Shown here in pieces: positions 1-8,989 of a stretch of DNA of 54,335 bases (positions are counted from its first letter, which is position 1; each line of letters starts with the position of its first letter). Under the pieces are notes generated by a model. The model was given only the letters and a program-made list of their open reading frames with translations. It was not told the DNA's origin and ran no database searches. This stretch comes from JBCCSZ01 sp039199225 (GTDB lineage Bacteria; Bacteroidota; Bacteroidia; Chitinophagales; Saprospiraceae), in NCBI GenBank assembly GCA_039199225.1, contig JBCCSZ010000006.1, forward strand, positions 1 to 54,335. Reading direction: 5' to 3'. The translations under genes were made by a program, and so were the position numbers.

Positions 1-1599
1 CAAGGCTGGGCGATCAGGATGTATTAGTGCTTGTTGAGAAAACAAGCTGCCGATACTCTGATCGACCGGAAAGGTAACCCTCTCCCCCATTGCGTAATTA
101 AGAATCGACTGTTGTTCTGATTTGTGCCATATGTTTAGGTCACTAATCTTTTGTTCTGGGTCTGCAAGAATGGATTCGAGAATCTGCTCATAATGTCCAC
201 ACAAACGTTCAATCGTAGCAGCTTCGAATAGTTCGCTATTGTAGCGGATGATACCAGAAAGTTCTGCTTCGCCTTCTACCCACTCCATACTAAGATCGAA
301 GCGATTCCCCTTTTGAGGCTGCTCGAAATACGTTAAAGACAAACTGTCGGTATCGATGCGTGCAGTGGTATTACCAGGTATTAGTAGTTCTGTAAATTGA
401 TCAAATTCGCTCTTGCTTCTCATGTAGAAAAACGACTGAAAAACAGGATTGAAGGATGGATCGGGTGCTACGCCCAAACGTTCGACGACCTTTGCAAAAG
501 GGAATGCTTGGTTTTCCAAACAACCCATCATTTTAGCCGCCACATTTTTTAGCAGATCGCTGAAAGTGTTGTTCTGTGTAATGTCTACCCGGACGGCCAA
601 AGAATTGACCAGGTAGCCAAGTACATGTTGAAAATCTGCATCCATCCGATTGGCAGCTGGGATACCGACGACACTTTCTTTTTGCTGATTGTAGCGAAAC
701 AGAAGGGATTGAAAAGCGGCCAGCATCAAGGCGAATAAGGTAGTTCCTTGCGCCTTACTCATTGATTTGAGTCTGTCCAACATTCTTCCATTCAACCTTT
801 TGAGTTGGTAGGCTGCTTGGCGCTGGCTGGATTTACTGCGCGACTTATCAATCGGCAACTCTTGCAGTGATGGAATATTTTGTAGCTGATCGGCCCAGTA
901 TGTTTCTTGCGCTTTGCCCTCTGCACTAGCCAATAGGCGTCTTTCTGCCTGTACAAAATCTTTATATTGCTTATCCGTTATCCTTCCTTGTACGGGCGTT
1001 CCTTTTTTCAATTGATTGTAATACTGCAAGAATTCTGTCATCAACAAATTCATGGACCAGCCATCTGTGACGATGTGGTGCATGCCAACCAATACAACCG
1101 CTTCTGTAGGACTGATTTGAAAAAGATGGACCCGAAAAACTGCGCCACTTTGTAGATCAAAAGGACGACTAAAGGCTGTATTCACTTTTTGACGAAGCAA
1201 ATCTTCCGACCAATTTTCGGCCTGTACCAGCTGAAATTCCAACGCCTTATTTTTCAGGCTTTCTTGAAAAGGTGTACCATTGTTAAAATCAAATCGAGTG
1301 CGTAAAGCATCGTGCCGGTCGAGCAATAATTGAAAACTCTTCCGAAGCAAATCTGCTTCTACGCCTCCTTCGATCCGAAAGGTAAAGCCCTCATTATAAG
1401 CCGCACTGGTAGGGTCATTCTGGTGAATGAAAAACAAAGCCTGCTGACCAAAGGAAAGTGGATACTTAGCCGAACGCTTTTGCGTTTGCTTCCTAGACAA
1501 CAACTTCTTAGCCAGGGCTCTCTTATCGCTCAGCGATAGTCCATTATATGATGCAGATGAGGAGGATATTGCGTCTTGTTTCTTTTCAGAGTAATCCAT
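1..1599 (-). CDS. Non-ribosomal peptide synthetase, N-terminal part (condensation domain, start of adenylation domain); truncated by window edge
   Basis: An open frame starts at the ATG at 1599 and runs without a stop to base 1, giving 533 residues. It begins with a short linker and then a condensation domain (about residues 47-490). The catalytic motif HHIVTDGWS lies at residues 174-182, with the second His and the Asp as expected for an active, peptide-bond-forming C domain. The opening 'YPLSFGQQALFFIHQ' is the C1-type motif. From about residue 505 'SIGSLFSQQALIHPDRPAL' is the typical entry into an adenylation domain, so at least one module follows beyond the window. The gene starts 69 bp after the stop of the FAAL-carrier gene on the same strand. 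This C domain is therefore likely to accept the fatty acyl chain from that carrier and start a lipopeptide. Substrate specificity cannot be read because the adenylation core lies outside the window. Confidence 0.93.
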   Translation of the reverse strand, partial: MDYSEKKQDAISSSSASYNGLSLSDKRALAKKLLSRKQTQKRSAKYPLSFGQQALFFIHQNDPTSAAYNEGFTFRIEGGVEADLLRKSFQLLLDRHDALRTRFDFNNGTPFQESLKNKALEFQLVQAENWSEDLLRQKVNTAFSRPFDLQSGAVFRVHLFQISPTEAVVLVGMHHIVTDGWSMNLLMTEFLQYYNQLKKGTPVQGRITDKQYKDFVQAERRLLASAEGKAQETYWADQLQNIPSLQELPIDKSRSKSSQRQAAYQLKRLNGRMLDRLKSMSKAQGTTLFALMLAAFQSLLFRYNQQKESVVGIPAANRMDADFQHVLGYLVNSLAVRVDITQNNTFSDLLKNVAAKMMGCLENQAFPFAKVVERLGVAPDPSFNPVFQSFFYMRSKSEFDQFTELLIPGNTTARIDTDSLSLTYFEQPQKGNRFDLSMEWVEGEAELSGIIRYNSELFEAATIERLCGHYEQILESILADPEQKISDLNIWHKSEQQSILNYAMGERVTFPVDQSIGSLFSQQALIHPDRPAL

Positions 1600-1668
1600 A
1601 ATAAACGCTTGAATTGATGGCTGAATTTAGATGAAAGATTAAGAGGATTCAGAGGAACAGGGAGTGGA

Positions 1669-3822
1669 TCAGCTCTGCGCCTGGACTTCATTTTCCAGCC
1701 GAGCAATCAGTTGATCCAATTGTTCTTCCGTCAAGTTGTCGATGTCGGGTTCCTGTATGGCATCCGAATCGTTGGGAGCAGCCGACGCCGTTGGTCTGGC
1801 GGCCGCTTGTTGTTTCTCGTAAAAAAGATGTTCGCTTATGCTTCGAATGGGCTTGTTGAACAGCAGATTGGAAAAGTTGATTTTCATTTGCAACTCTTTT
1901 TGCAATCGGCTGCGAAGGTCCATCGCCGTCATAGAGTCCATTCCGTGTTCGATCAGCGAAAGGTCGAGGTCGATTTCCGACAGGTTCAGGTTTAAAACCT
2001 CAGCGATGGATTGCATCAGGAGTTGTTCAAAATCAGGCAACTGCTGAGCCTGTGGTTCCTGTTGAATACTGAAGTTGCGCGAAGCTGCTTTGCTCTCTAT
2101 CAAAACCGGAAACTCTTGATCGACAAACATCTGCCGACATTGGCGACGGCGAATTTTACCACTTGATGTTTGCGGTACAGAAGACTTTTTGACCAGCAGA
2201 ATTGTATCCGCCTCAATGCCAAATTGTTCTATGATGCAATGGCGAATGTCGTCGCACAGCTGAGACTTTTCATCGTCGTGTGCCTTGAACTGCCGAACGT
2301 TTAGTTCTTGAACAATGATGAGTTTCTCTCCTTCTTCCGAGTCGATCGAAAAGGCAGCCCCACGACCGTCGGTCAATGCTTCGTGCAATTGTTGAGTAGC
2401 ATATTCAATGTCTTGTGGATAGTAGTTGGCACCATCGATGATGATGAGGTCCTTGAGTCTTCCGGAGATGAACAACTCTCCATTTTTGATGAAACCCAAG
2501 TCACCCGTACGCAGGAAAGGCCCCTCGGAGGTGTCGGAGGTAAAAGCACCAAAAATCTCTTTGGTCGTTTCTGCTCTTTGCCAGTATCCCTTTGCCACGG
2601 TTGGGCCTTTGACCCAAATTTCTCCGACTTGTTCCTCCGTACAAAGTTCCAAAGTATCGGGCTGTACAATCCGCACATCTGTATCGTCGATGATGGGGCC
2701 GCAACCTACAAACTGACAACTATCCGCAGATTGAGCTGCCATATAAGTCAGGCGACCTTCTTTGAGGTCTTCCAAGCCGACCCAGCATTCTTTCATGCTG
2801 TGGCCAGCGATACCACAGGAAACAACCAGCGTGGCTTCTGCCAAACCGTAGGCTGGGCTGACGATGCTTTCGATGTCGTATTGAGCTGGAAAAATGGAAG
2901 CAAAATTCTTTATTGATTTTTCTCTTATGGGCTCTGCAGCGTTGGCAAAATAGCGCAGATTGCTAAAGTCCAGATCAACCAATTGGTCGGGATCGATTTT
3001 CTTGTAGCAATGGTCAAAAGCAAAGTTGGGAGCAACGGCATGTGTTGCTCCAACTTTCGCAATAGTTAACAGCCATAAAAGTGGATTCGCAACAAAAGTA
3101 ACGGGGGCCATGAGGTAACAAGGGTTACCAACGAACACGGGCAGTAGGATGCCGTAGATCAGCCCCATATCGTGGAAAGCAGGCAGCCAGGAAACCATGG
3201 TACTACCCACTTCAAACTGTGTATGTCTTTGCAGAGCGTCGAGGTTGAATAGGAGATTATCCTGACCAACCATGACCCCCTTGGGATCGCCGGTCGAACC
3301 GGAGGTGTATTGCAAAAATGCGAGGCTGTCGGCCGCTTCTATCTGCAATTGATCGATAGCCATCGGCTCGGCCTGCTGCCAAAAGTCTTCAGGTGCAATT
3401 AATTTAAGTCCTTGAAGGAAAGAGAAATGCTCAGCATGTCTTTCCATTTTTGTTTTTTCGGTACTGGTGCTGAGCGCAAGGCTTGCACCGGCACTGTCGA
3501 CAATGGCCTGGATGCGGCGGGCGTGTGCATTTTTTCGAGGCGGATAAGCCGGAACGGCAATTACACCAGCATAAAGGCATCCAAAGAATGCTTCGATAAA
3601 TGACAGGCCAGGAGGATACAACAACAGCACCCGATCATTTGGTTTGACCATGCAACGAATGATGGTGGCAATCTTCCGAGCATTTTCATCAAGGGAAGCA
3701 AAGGTGTGGCGATGCGTGTGTTCTCCTCTATTGTTGATAAAGACGAAAGCCTGATGGTCTGGTGTTTCCATTGCCCTGTGGCGTAGGATACCAGCTATTG
3801 AGTTGAGCTTGTTGTTGTTCAT
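1669..3822 (-). CDS. Fatty-acyl-AMP ligase fused to acyl carrier protein (lipopeptide loading module)
   Basis: About 717 residues. The adenylate-forming core carries the P-loop 'YTSGSTGDPKGVMV' (about residues 172-185 from this start) and the later motifs 'RTGDLGF' and 'ISGRLKDLIIIDGANYYPQDIE', the last being typical of FAALs rather than CoA ligases. A carrier domain follows. 'GMDSM' near the C-terminus has the phosphopantetheine-accepting serine at about residue 630, and an acidic helical tail ends the protein. The expected role is to activate a fatty acid as acyl-AMP and load it on the fused carrier for the NRPS condensation domain encoded next. The open frame extends 13 codons further to a GTG at 3861. 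I prefer the ATG at 3822, which gives the usual FAAL N-terminus. Same-strand gaps are 47 bp upstream and 69 bp downstream, consistent with one operon. Confidence 0.94.
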   Translation of the reverse strand: MNNNKLNSIAGILRHRAMETPDHQAFVFINNRGEHTHRHTFASLDENARKIATIIRCMVKPNDRVLLLYPPGLSFIEAFFGCLYAGVIAVPAYPPRKNAHARRIQAIVDSAGASLALSTSTEKTKMERHAEHFSFLQGLKLIAPEDFWQQAEPMAIDQLQIEAADSLAFLQYTSGSTGDPKGVMVGQDNLLFNLDALQRHTQFEVGSTMVSWLPAFHDMGLIYGILLPVFVGNPCYLMAPVTFVANPLLWLLTIAKVGATHAVAPNFAFDHCYKKIDPDQLVDLDFSNLRYFANAAEPIREKSIKNFASIFPAQYDIESIVSPAYGLAEATLVVSCGIAGHSMKECWVGLEDLKEGRLTYMAAQSADSCQFVGCGPIIDDTDVRIVQPDTLELCTEEQVGEIWVKGPTVAKGYWQRAETTKEIFGAFTSDTSEGPFLRTGDLGFIKNGELFISGRLKDLIIIDGANYYPQDIEYATQQLHEALTDGRGAAFSIDSEEGEKLIIVQELNVRQFKAHDDEKSQLCDDIRHCIIEQFGIEADTILLVKKSSVPQTSSGKIRRRQCRQMFVDQEFPVLIESKAASRNFSIQQEPQAQQLPDFEQLLMQSIAEVLNLNLSEIDLDLSLIEHGMDSMTAMDLRSRLQKELQMKINFSNLLFNKPIRSISEHLFYEKQQAAARPTASAAPNDSDAIQEPDIDNLTEEQLDQLIARLENEVQAQS

Positions 3823-3869
3823 TGTGGAAAAATTTGAGGGAGTGTTCGTTTGGATGAACACGCCCTGAA

Positions 3870-4829
3870 TTAATCAATATGTCCCCATTGTTCCATTTCG
3901 CTACTGGACCAGAGTTTTGGGAAAAAAGAAATCATCTGGAAGCGTGGGTTGAGATATTTCCGCCAATTGGTGCCGCCCGTCGATTTGACGGTGGTCTTCT
4001 TTTTGGAGGTCAGGTGTTTCATGGCTACTTTGTAGTGGGCCAACTGCCATCGAATGTTGGCCGCTTGGTCAAATTCGCGCAGTACTTTTCGAGCTTCCTC
4101 CTCTGCGGCTGTTCCTTCGATGTGGTTTTGATACATCTGGTAAAGGTTGCGGCCCTGGTAGTCTTTGAGGTGTTGTAGAAGTTTGGTGTCGTATTTTCTT
4201 TCGAAGTCGGTTAAAGTGACGCTCTTTCCGCCAGTATCATTTTCGACAGCGCCTCTTTTCCAGTATGTTCTTTCGTACAGTTCTTCCATCTCCTCGGTAT
4301 TCTTGATGTAAGGCAACCACTTGCGATTGACGAGGTTGATGGCATCGGTAGCGCACATTTCGATTTTCCGATACTGGAAAGATTGGAAGCCGCTGGCCGG
4401 AAATAGTGCGTAGCGAAATTTGAGAAACTGTACTTTGTCCAAGCCATTGGCCATGATGTCAAAAGAGCTAATGACACAGTTGAAGTATCGATTGACTCTT
4501 TTTACTTTTTCGATGAACAGGTCGGCAGGCTTGGGGTCGTTGGGATCAGTAAGTTGTTCCAATTCCCAGAGAATCAATCGGAAATACAATTCGACAATCT
4601 GATGGTAAACAATAAAAATTGTTTCGTCCGGAAAATTGGTCTTGGGTTTTTGTAGTGTGAGCAGCGTATCTATGCCCAGATAATCGGTATAGTCCAATGT
4701 TTTTTCATGGTAAATCCGCTCTAGGTGGCAGAATATGCTCTGATTTTCTCGAGCGTATTTTTCGCGGAGCTTATCCAGTTGTTGCATGGTTAGGTCCTCT
4801 TGCTCGATTATCTTGATTTGCCTGTTCAT
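3870..4829 (-). CDS. Tryptophan 2,3-dioxygenase family protein
   Basis: 319 residues of the heme-dependent tryptophan 2,3-dioxygenase family. These enzymes cleave the indole ring of L-Trp to N-formylkynurenine. Family motifs are present: 'DYTDYLGIDTLLTLQ', the distal-pocket His in 'FIVYHQIVELYFR' (His76), 'FRYALFPASGFQS' with the substrate-carboxylate Arg, a candidate proximal heme ligand His265 in 'RWQLAHYKV', and a divergent form of the GTGGS loop ('STGGT'). Length is near the bacterial norm of about 280-300. The gene sits between the sbnB-like gene and the FAAL gene on the same strand, so it probably supplies kynurenine, or another oxidised Trp derivative, to the peptide. An ordinary catabolic role is possible, but no kynureninase or kynurenine formamidase gene is nearby. 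A terminator-like hairpin lies just upstream (4871-4926). Confidence 0.88.
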   Translation of the reverse strand: MNRQIKIIEQEDLTMQQLDKLREKYARENQSIFCHLERIYHEKTLDYTDYLGIDTLLTLQKPKTNFPDETIFIVYHQIVELYFRLILWELEQLTDPNDPKPADLFIEKVKRVNRYFNCVISSFDIMANGLDKVQFLKFRYALFPASGFQSFQYRKIEMCATDAINLVNRKWLPYIKNTEEMEELYERTYWKRGAVENDTGGKSVTLTDFERKYDTKLLQHLKDYQGRNLYQMYQNHIEGTAAEEEARKVLREFDQAANIRWQLAHYKVAMKHLTSKKKTTVKSTGGTNWRKYLNPRFQMISFFPKLWSSSEMEQWGHID

Positions 4830-4870
4830 AATTGGTGGATATTTGATTCAAAAAGGTTCGCAATAGGCGC

Positions 4871-4926
4871 AAAAAATTGGGGCTACACCGCAGACAGTCA
4901 GCCGCCCAAAATGGCGCAGCCCCAAA
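4871..4926 (-). terminator. Terminator-like hairpin inside the biosynthetic operon (sbnB-TDO gap)
   Basis: An 8-bp perfect arm pair, TTGGGGCT (4877-4884) and AGCCCCAA (4918-4925), encloses a second small hairpin with arms CGCC (4903-4906) and GGCG (4913-4916). Read on the minus strand, the structure closes directly into a run of six U (4871-4876). It fills most of the 132-bp gap between the sbnB-like and dioxygenase genes. It would stop or slow polymerase in mid-operon unless read through. Confidence 0.6.
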
Positions 4927-4961
4927 TGGATTCATCTAATGGCAAATAAAACTTTAGCTTG

Positions 4962-5933
4962 TCAGGATGCCAGAAGGGTGCCTGCCTCCTTAGTTTTTGC
5001 GCTCTCATAAAAGAAGGTGCCAATGGCAATGTCGAATATGCCCATCCCCATGGGATTGAAAAGAATAGGGGTCCTTGGGTCTAACTCACTAAGTATGTCT
5101 GTATGTACTAAATCTTTGATGCTGTAAGTATCTTCTTCTTGTAGTCCTTTTTCTAAATGCATATTTTCAATGTCTGTCTTTTCGCGGCAAACCTCCTCCC
5201 AATCGTCAACAAATATGGCGTCTTTGAAGAAAGTATATACATCGGTCGTATAATCTCTCAGGGAAACATTCAAGTGCAGGGAGCCAGGTTTTGGTGTCAG
5301 GTGAATGTAGGGAGCTTTGGCAACCGTGCAGGTCATAAAAATATCTGCCTCCTGATACATGTTCTCCCAGGAATCTGGAATAGAAACTGTAAAAGGAGCA
5401 TCCGGAATGGTCTCAGGATCGATGGGTCGGATGTCGTAGATGTCGAGCTGTTCTACCCGATCGCCCAGAATTTCGCAGCACATATCGAAGTGCTTTTTTC
5501 CGATTGGTCCCCAACCGATGATGCCAACGCGCAGTTTATCGTAAGAGCGAGCTTCCAAGTACTTACGAGCAAAAAGACCACTGACAGAAGCTGTGCGAAT
5601 GGTACTCAACATCGGTGTATTGATAACGGCCCTAGGCTCTCCCGTAGCGGAATTATTCAAAATGACGACACTGTGGGCTCTCGGAATTCCCTGGTTGATG
5701 TTATCGGGGAAACTAGCAATCCACTTGATACCTGCCATCTGAAATTTTCCACCAACATAGGCCGGCATTGCGATGATGCGATTCACTGGATTTTTATAGC
5801 GAAGGTATGGTTTGATGGGTTGTGCAAACTCGTTGATATTCAGGCAATGAACAGCTTGTTCGATAACATCCACACAATCATTCCAGCTAAAGCCAACCGT
5901 TTCAATATCGCTTTGGTTGATATAATGCAACAT
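4962..5933 (-). CDS. sbnB: 2,3-diaminopropionate biosynthesis protein SbnB (ornithine cyclodeaminase-like dehydrogenase)
   Basis: 323 residues of the ornithine cyclodeaminase/mu-crystallin fold. The Rossmann nucleotide loop is seen in 'VGIIGWGPIGKKHFD', and conserved elements such as 'ARKYLEARSYDKL' and 'VSLRDYTTDVY' match SbnB-type enzymes. In the staphyloferrin B pathway SbnB oxidatively cleaves N-(2-amino-2-carboxyethyl)-L-glutamate to L-2,3-diaminopropionate plus 2-oxoglutarate. The partner SbnA-like gene is directly upstream on the same strand (79 bp gap). This pairing makes the assignment much safer than the fold alone. The product is expected to be a building block for the NRPS. Confidence 0.9.
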   Translation of the reverse strand: MLHYINQSDIETVGFSWNDCVDVIEQAVHCLNINEFAQPIKPYLRYKNPVNRIIAMPAYVGGKFQMAGIKWIASFPDNINQGIPRAHSVVILNNSATGEPRAVINTPMLSTIRTASVSGLFARKYLEARSYDKLRVGIIGWGPIGKKHFDMCCEILGDRVEQLDIYDIRPIDPETIPDAPFTVSIPDSWENMYQEADIFMTCTVAKAPYIHLTPKPGSLHLNVSLRDYTTDVYTFFKDAIFVDDWEEVCREKTDIENMHLEKGLQEEDTYSIKDLVHTDILSELDPRTPILFNPMGMGIFDIAIGTFFYESAKTKEAGTLLAS

Positions 5934-6012
5934 TTGATTTTAAATTTTATTGATGAGCAATTCAAAAAGAAAAGGGTGTACTAATTCAATTGAGGAAATT
6001 CAAAAATCTATT

Positions 6013-7035
6013 CTAGGAATTAATCGTCCAATCGTAGTTAAAATCTTGTCCATAAATCTTTTTGCACCAATTGATATTGTAAACCGTACTGACATATTTC
6101 TCTCCACCATCTGGAAAAAGAGCTAGTACGTCAGTCGTTTTCCGCGCTTCGTTTTCTATAAAAAACTTATTGATGGCAGCGTATACAGAGCCCGATGAGC
6201 CACCTAAGAAAAGGTGGTGTTCATTGAGTAGTCGCATACAAGACTTGATGGTATCGGTTTCTTCGATTCGTCTAAAATCGTCAATCTTAGCATATTGTAA
6301 AATACTGGGTCGCATGCTTGATCCGATGCCCGGTATGTATCTTTTCTTGGGCGTTCCACCAAAAACAACAGAGCCGACAATGTCGACAGCAATGATCTTA
6401 ATGTGTGGATAATTTTCTTTGAGCTTTCTCGACAGCCCCGTAATGGTACCACCAGAACTGATGCCGATAAAAGCATAATCCAAGTTGGGAACTACATCGC
6501 AAACTTCCTTTCCAATGGTGTGGTAGTAGCCGTCGGAGTTGAGTTTGTTTGCGTATTGGTTGACCCAGTAGGAATTGTCGATTTGGCTGCACAACTCCTT
6601 GACCCGTTTGATGCGGTTGAGGAGGTAACCACCATTTTTGTCGACCACCTTTACTTCTTCGATACTGGCACCATATTGGCGAATCAGCATTTTGTTCAGT
6701 TCAGAAATATGGGGATCGACGACACAGATGAATTTGAGTCCTAACTTGTTGCAGTAAGCAGCGAGTGCCACACCGAAATTTCCAGAAGAAGATTCGATGA
6801 TGGTCGTATCCTGGTTGATGGTGCCGTTTTCCAACTCGGTATTCAAGATGAAACAAGCGGCTCTTGCTTTGACACTACCCGTCGGGTTGAGGTGTTCCAG
6901 CTTTGCGTATAAATTCAGTTTTGGCATATCAGCCATTTTGAGATCCAGCAATGGGGTATTGCCTACGGTTTCCAAAATACTCTGATACCTGTTCTGAATA
7001 TTACTCGGAGGGTAATTGAAATTCGTTACAGTCAT
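6013..7035 (-). CDS. sbnA: 2,3-diaminopropionate biosynthesis protein SbnA (cysteine-synthase-like PLP enzyme)
   Basis: 340 residues, fold-type II PLP enzyme. The Schiff-base lysine is Lys56 in 'NPTGSVKARAA'. The substrate loop 'ESSSGNFGVALAAY' and the glycine-rich phosphate loop 'GISSGGTITGLSRKL' follow. The segment 'PKKRYIPGIGSSMRPSIL' is diagnostic for SbnA as opposed to ordinary O-acetylserine sulfhydrylase. SbnA condenses O-phospho-L-serine with L-glutamate to N-(2-amino-2-carboxyethyl)-L-glutamate, the substrate of SbnB, whose gene follows. Neither siderophore synthetases nor siderophore receptors are in the window, so diaminopropionate probably goes into the NRPS product. Confidence 0.92.
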   Translation of the reverse strand: MTVTNFNYPPSNIQNRYQSILETVGNTPLLDLKMADMPKLNLYAKLEHLNPTGSVKARAACFILNTELENGTINQDTTIIESSSGNFGVALAAYCNKLGLKFICVVDPHISELNKMLIRQYGASIEEVKVVDKNGGYLLNRIKRVKELCSQIDNSYWVNQYANKLNSDGYYHTIGKEVCDVVPNLDYAFIGISSGGTITGLSRKLKENYPHIKIIAVDIVGSVVFGGTPKKRYIPGIGSSMRPSILQYAKIDDFRRIEETDTIKSCMRLLNEHHLFLGGSSGSVYAAINKFFIENEARKTTDVLALFPDGGEKYVSTVYNINWCKKIYGQDFNYDWTINS

Positions 7036-7079
7036 TTTATTTCTTCATTTTGTTGACAAAATTGAAAGTTGCTGCGCAA

Positions 7080-8792
7080 TCAGGCAGCTGATTTCTTGGA
7101 GTACAAAACATTATTGCTCCACACGTAATTCACTCTCCCCCATTCGGTTGCACTTTTCACATCCGGGAAAAAACCGCTGCCGTTGAGGTTGGCGCTTGTA
7201 TTACAAAGCAATGGAATTCCGGTTCGTCTTTGGTAGGCATTGAGTAATTCGTAAATGGCTTCGGCTCCTTTATCATCTTTGGAAACCGTCTGTACGCGCG
7301 CTGTTCCGTCGAGGTGGCAAATGGCCGGGACTTTATCGACCCATTCGGGACGGACTTTGTGATCAAATAACATGTAGGGGTCTTCACAACCCGGCTCAAA
7401 AATTTCGTTGGCGTATTCCAGTAAGCAAATGGGTGCGACTGGGCGAAAAGCCTCTCTCTTTTTTGCTTCGTTCAGTTTTTCTTTCATAATCGGGTGTGCA
7501 GCGGCAGCGAGGATACTGCGATTGCCCAGGGCTCTTGGGCCGACTTCTGCGCAGCCGTTTAGAAAGACAACAGGTTCGTTGGTCGTTTCAATGTGTTCTG
7601 CTAATTGATCGAGGGAACAATCGGCTTTTTGCCAGCCTTCGATCGGTTCGTTGTTGATAAATGCGGGTCCTAAGTAAGGGCTCCAATCTACGTGTAGGCG
7701 ATCGGTCTGGTCCCACATTTCTGCACAGGCTGCTCCGATGGCACTCCCAGAGTCATTGGGAAATGGCGGCACAAAAACATCGTGAAACATATTTGTCGCA
7801 CGGATGGCGCTGTTCCATTTGATGTTGAGCGCCGAGCCACCACAAAAGCAGAAATTGCTTTTTTCGACCGAATGCGCTTTCAGTTTTTTGCGAAGTGATT
7901 CTATTAGTTGGTTTTGCAAGTAAGTATGGAAGGTCAGCAAGACATCGGCATCGGAATAGCCTTTGCCTTCTACAAATTTCTTGATAGCACGACAAAACTT
8001 GTGTTCGAACATATTGGAAATCTCCAACTCCTCTTTGTGAATTTTCGGCAATGCTTCGAGCAGTTCGTTTTGCACTGTTCCATTGGCAATGTAAGACATG
8101 ATTTTTCCGGCAATCGACAAGCCACCAAAAAACATATTAGAGAAACCATTTTCCTCTAATTCTGCGCGGTAGGCATCCATCTCTGCCTGTGTCTTTTTGT
8201 AAGGACCAAAGTAAAGGCCAATGATGCTGTAGATGGTTCCGAGTAAGAAGAAAAGGTGTCCGAGGTTTTCAACTTTTTTGTGATCGGGATCTACATAATA
8301 AAGGCGCGGGTATTGGCCGCCGTCCCAAACCAGTACATAGCTGCTTTGTTTCTGTTCGGCGAATGGACTGGCACAATACGTCCCGAGTACATGACCCGTC
8401 ACATGCATGTAGCTGGAATAGGGATATTCCTTGCCTTTGATGGGAAGTCCTCCGCGGAAGGTTTGGCGCTCGGCAATGTCTTCTTTAAGACCTCGTTCGT
8501 TGTAGGCTGCAACGGGCAGGTTTAAATCTGTGCCGCTACTTTTGCAGGAGATGACCGGGGTACCTCTCCAGTGGGCGCCGGCTCCATGCCATCCATCGAC
8601 GACAAAGCGGTCTATTTGCTCTAGCGAATAGCCCTTGGATTGCAGCACTTCCTCGATTTGATCAAGGTCATTGATTCCGGAATAGCGCGGATTGTTATTA
8701 ATTTTTTCCATTTCGATGCTGAACTTCAGTTCACCATCTTCGATCAACGCAACACCGCCATCATGCGTGATCTTGATACCACAAATGATCAT
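7080..8792 (-). CDS. Carbamoyltransferase, NodU/CmcH/TobZ family
   Basis: 570 residues. The N-terminal half is a Kae1-like domain ('CGIKITHDGGVAL' at the start; His130 and His134 in 'HVTGH' as the likely metal ligands; 'NFCFCGGSALNIKWN'). The C-terminal half carries 'EVGPRALGNRSILA' and 'REAFRPVAPICLLE', which are typical of this family. These enzymes move a carbamoyl group from carbamoyl phosphate, through a carbamoyl-adenylate, to a hydroxyl or sometimes an amine of a natural product. The acceptor here is unknown. The beta-amino group of diaminopropionate or a hydroxyl on the acyl chain or a peptide residue are candidates. It is the first gene after the NusG paralogue and begins 44 bp before sbnA in transcription order. 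It is somewhat shorter than some NodU relatives, but both halves are present. Confidence 0.9.
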   Translation of the reverse strand: MIICGIKITHDGGVALIEDGELKFSIEMEKINNNPRYSGINDLDQIEEVLQSKGYSLEQIDRFVVDGWHGAGAHWRGTPVISCKSSGTDLNLPVAAYNERGLKEDIAERQTFRGGLPIKGKEYPYSSYMHVTGHVLGTYCASPFAEQKQSSYVLVWDGGQYPRLYYVDPDHKKVENLGHLFFLLGTIYSIIGLYFGPYKKTQAEMDAYRAELEENGFSNMFFGGLSIAGKIMSYIANGTVQNELLEALPKIHKEELEISNMFEHKFCRAIKKFVEGKGYSDADVLLTFHTYLQNQLIESLRKKLKAHSVEKSNFCFCGGSALNIKWNSAIRATNMFHDVFVPPFPNDSGSAIGAACAEMWDQTDRLHVDWSPYLGPAFINNEPIEGWQKADCSLDQLAEHIETTNEPVVFLNGCAEVGPRALGNRSILAAAAHPIMKEKLNEAKKREAFRPVAPICLLEYANEIFEPGCEDPYMLFDHKVRPEWVDKVPAICHLDGTARVQTVSKDDKGAEAIYELLNAYQRRTGIPLLCNTSANLNGSGFFPDVKSATEWGRVNYVWSNNVLYSKKSAA

Positions 8793-8838
8793 CGTTATTA
8801 AATTTGAAGGATGAAATATTCGGATTTATGAAGATGCC

Positions 8839-8890
8839 AAAAAAGAAGAGAGGAGAAGAGAAGAGTCTTTGCGCCTCTTTCTCCTCCCTC
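8839..8890 (-). terminator. Terminator-like hairpin between the antiterminator gene and the biosynthetic genes
   Basis: On the minus strand a purine-rich arm (8890-8875) pairs with the pyrimidine-rich stretch 8860-8846 through about 14-15 base pairs with one bulged A and some G-U pairs. A run of six T (8844-8839), preceded by more pyrimidines, follows. It lies in the 197-bp gap just before the carbamoyltransferase start, so it may act as a conditional terminator for the rest of the operon. Confidence 0.5.
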
Positions 8891-8929
8891 GGTGCTGAAT
8901 AAGTGTTTTGGCAAAAGTTCTTTGGAATG

Positions 8930-8952
8930 AACTGCGGGTGGATCCCGCAGTT
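8930..8952 (-). other. Perfect GC-rich hairpin downstream of the NusG-paralogue gene
   Basis: Arms AACTGCGGG and CCCGCAGTT, nine perfect pairs around a five-base loop, 38 bp after the stop of the antiterminator gene. No U-tract follows on the minus strand. It is therefore not a standard terminator but could be a pause, processing or protein recognition hairpin. Confidence 0.55.
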
Positions 8953-8989
8953 TCGTCGGATGTGTTATAGGTGTTGAGGTTATGGGTTC

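Noticed and set aside
2308..2916. 202-codon plus-strand frame
   Set aside because: Lies antisense inside the FAAL gene and has no family features.
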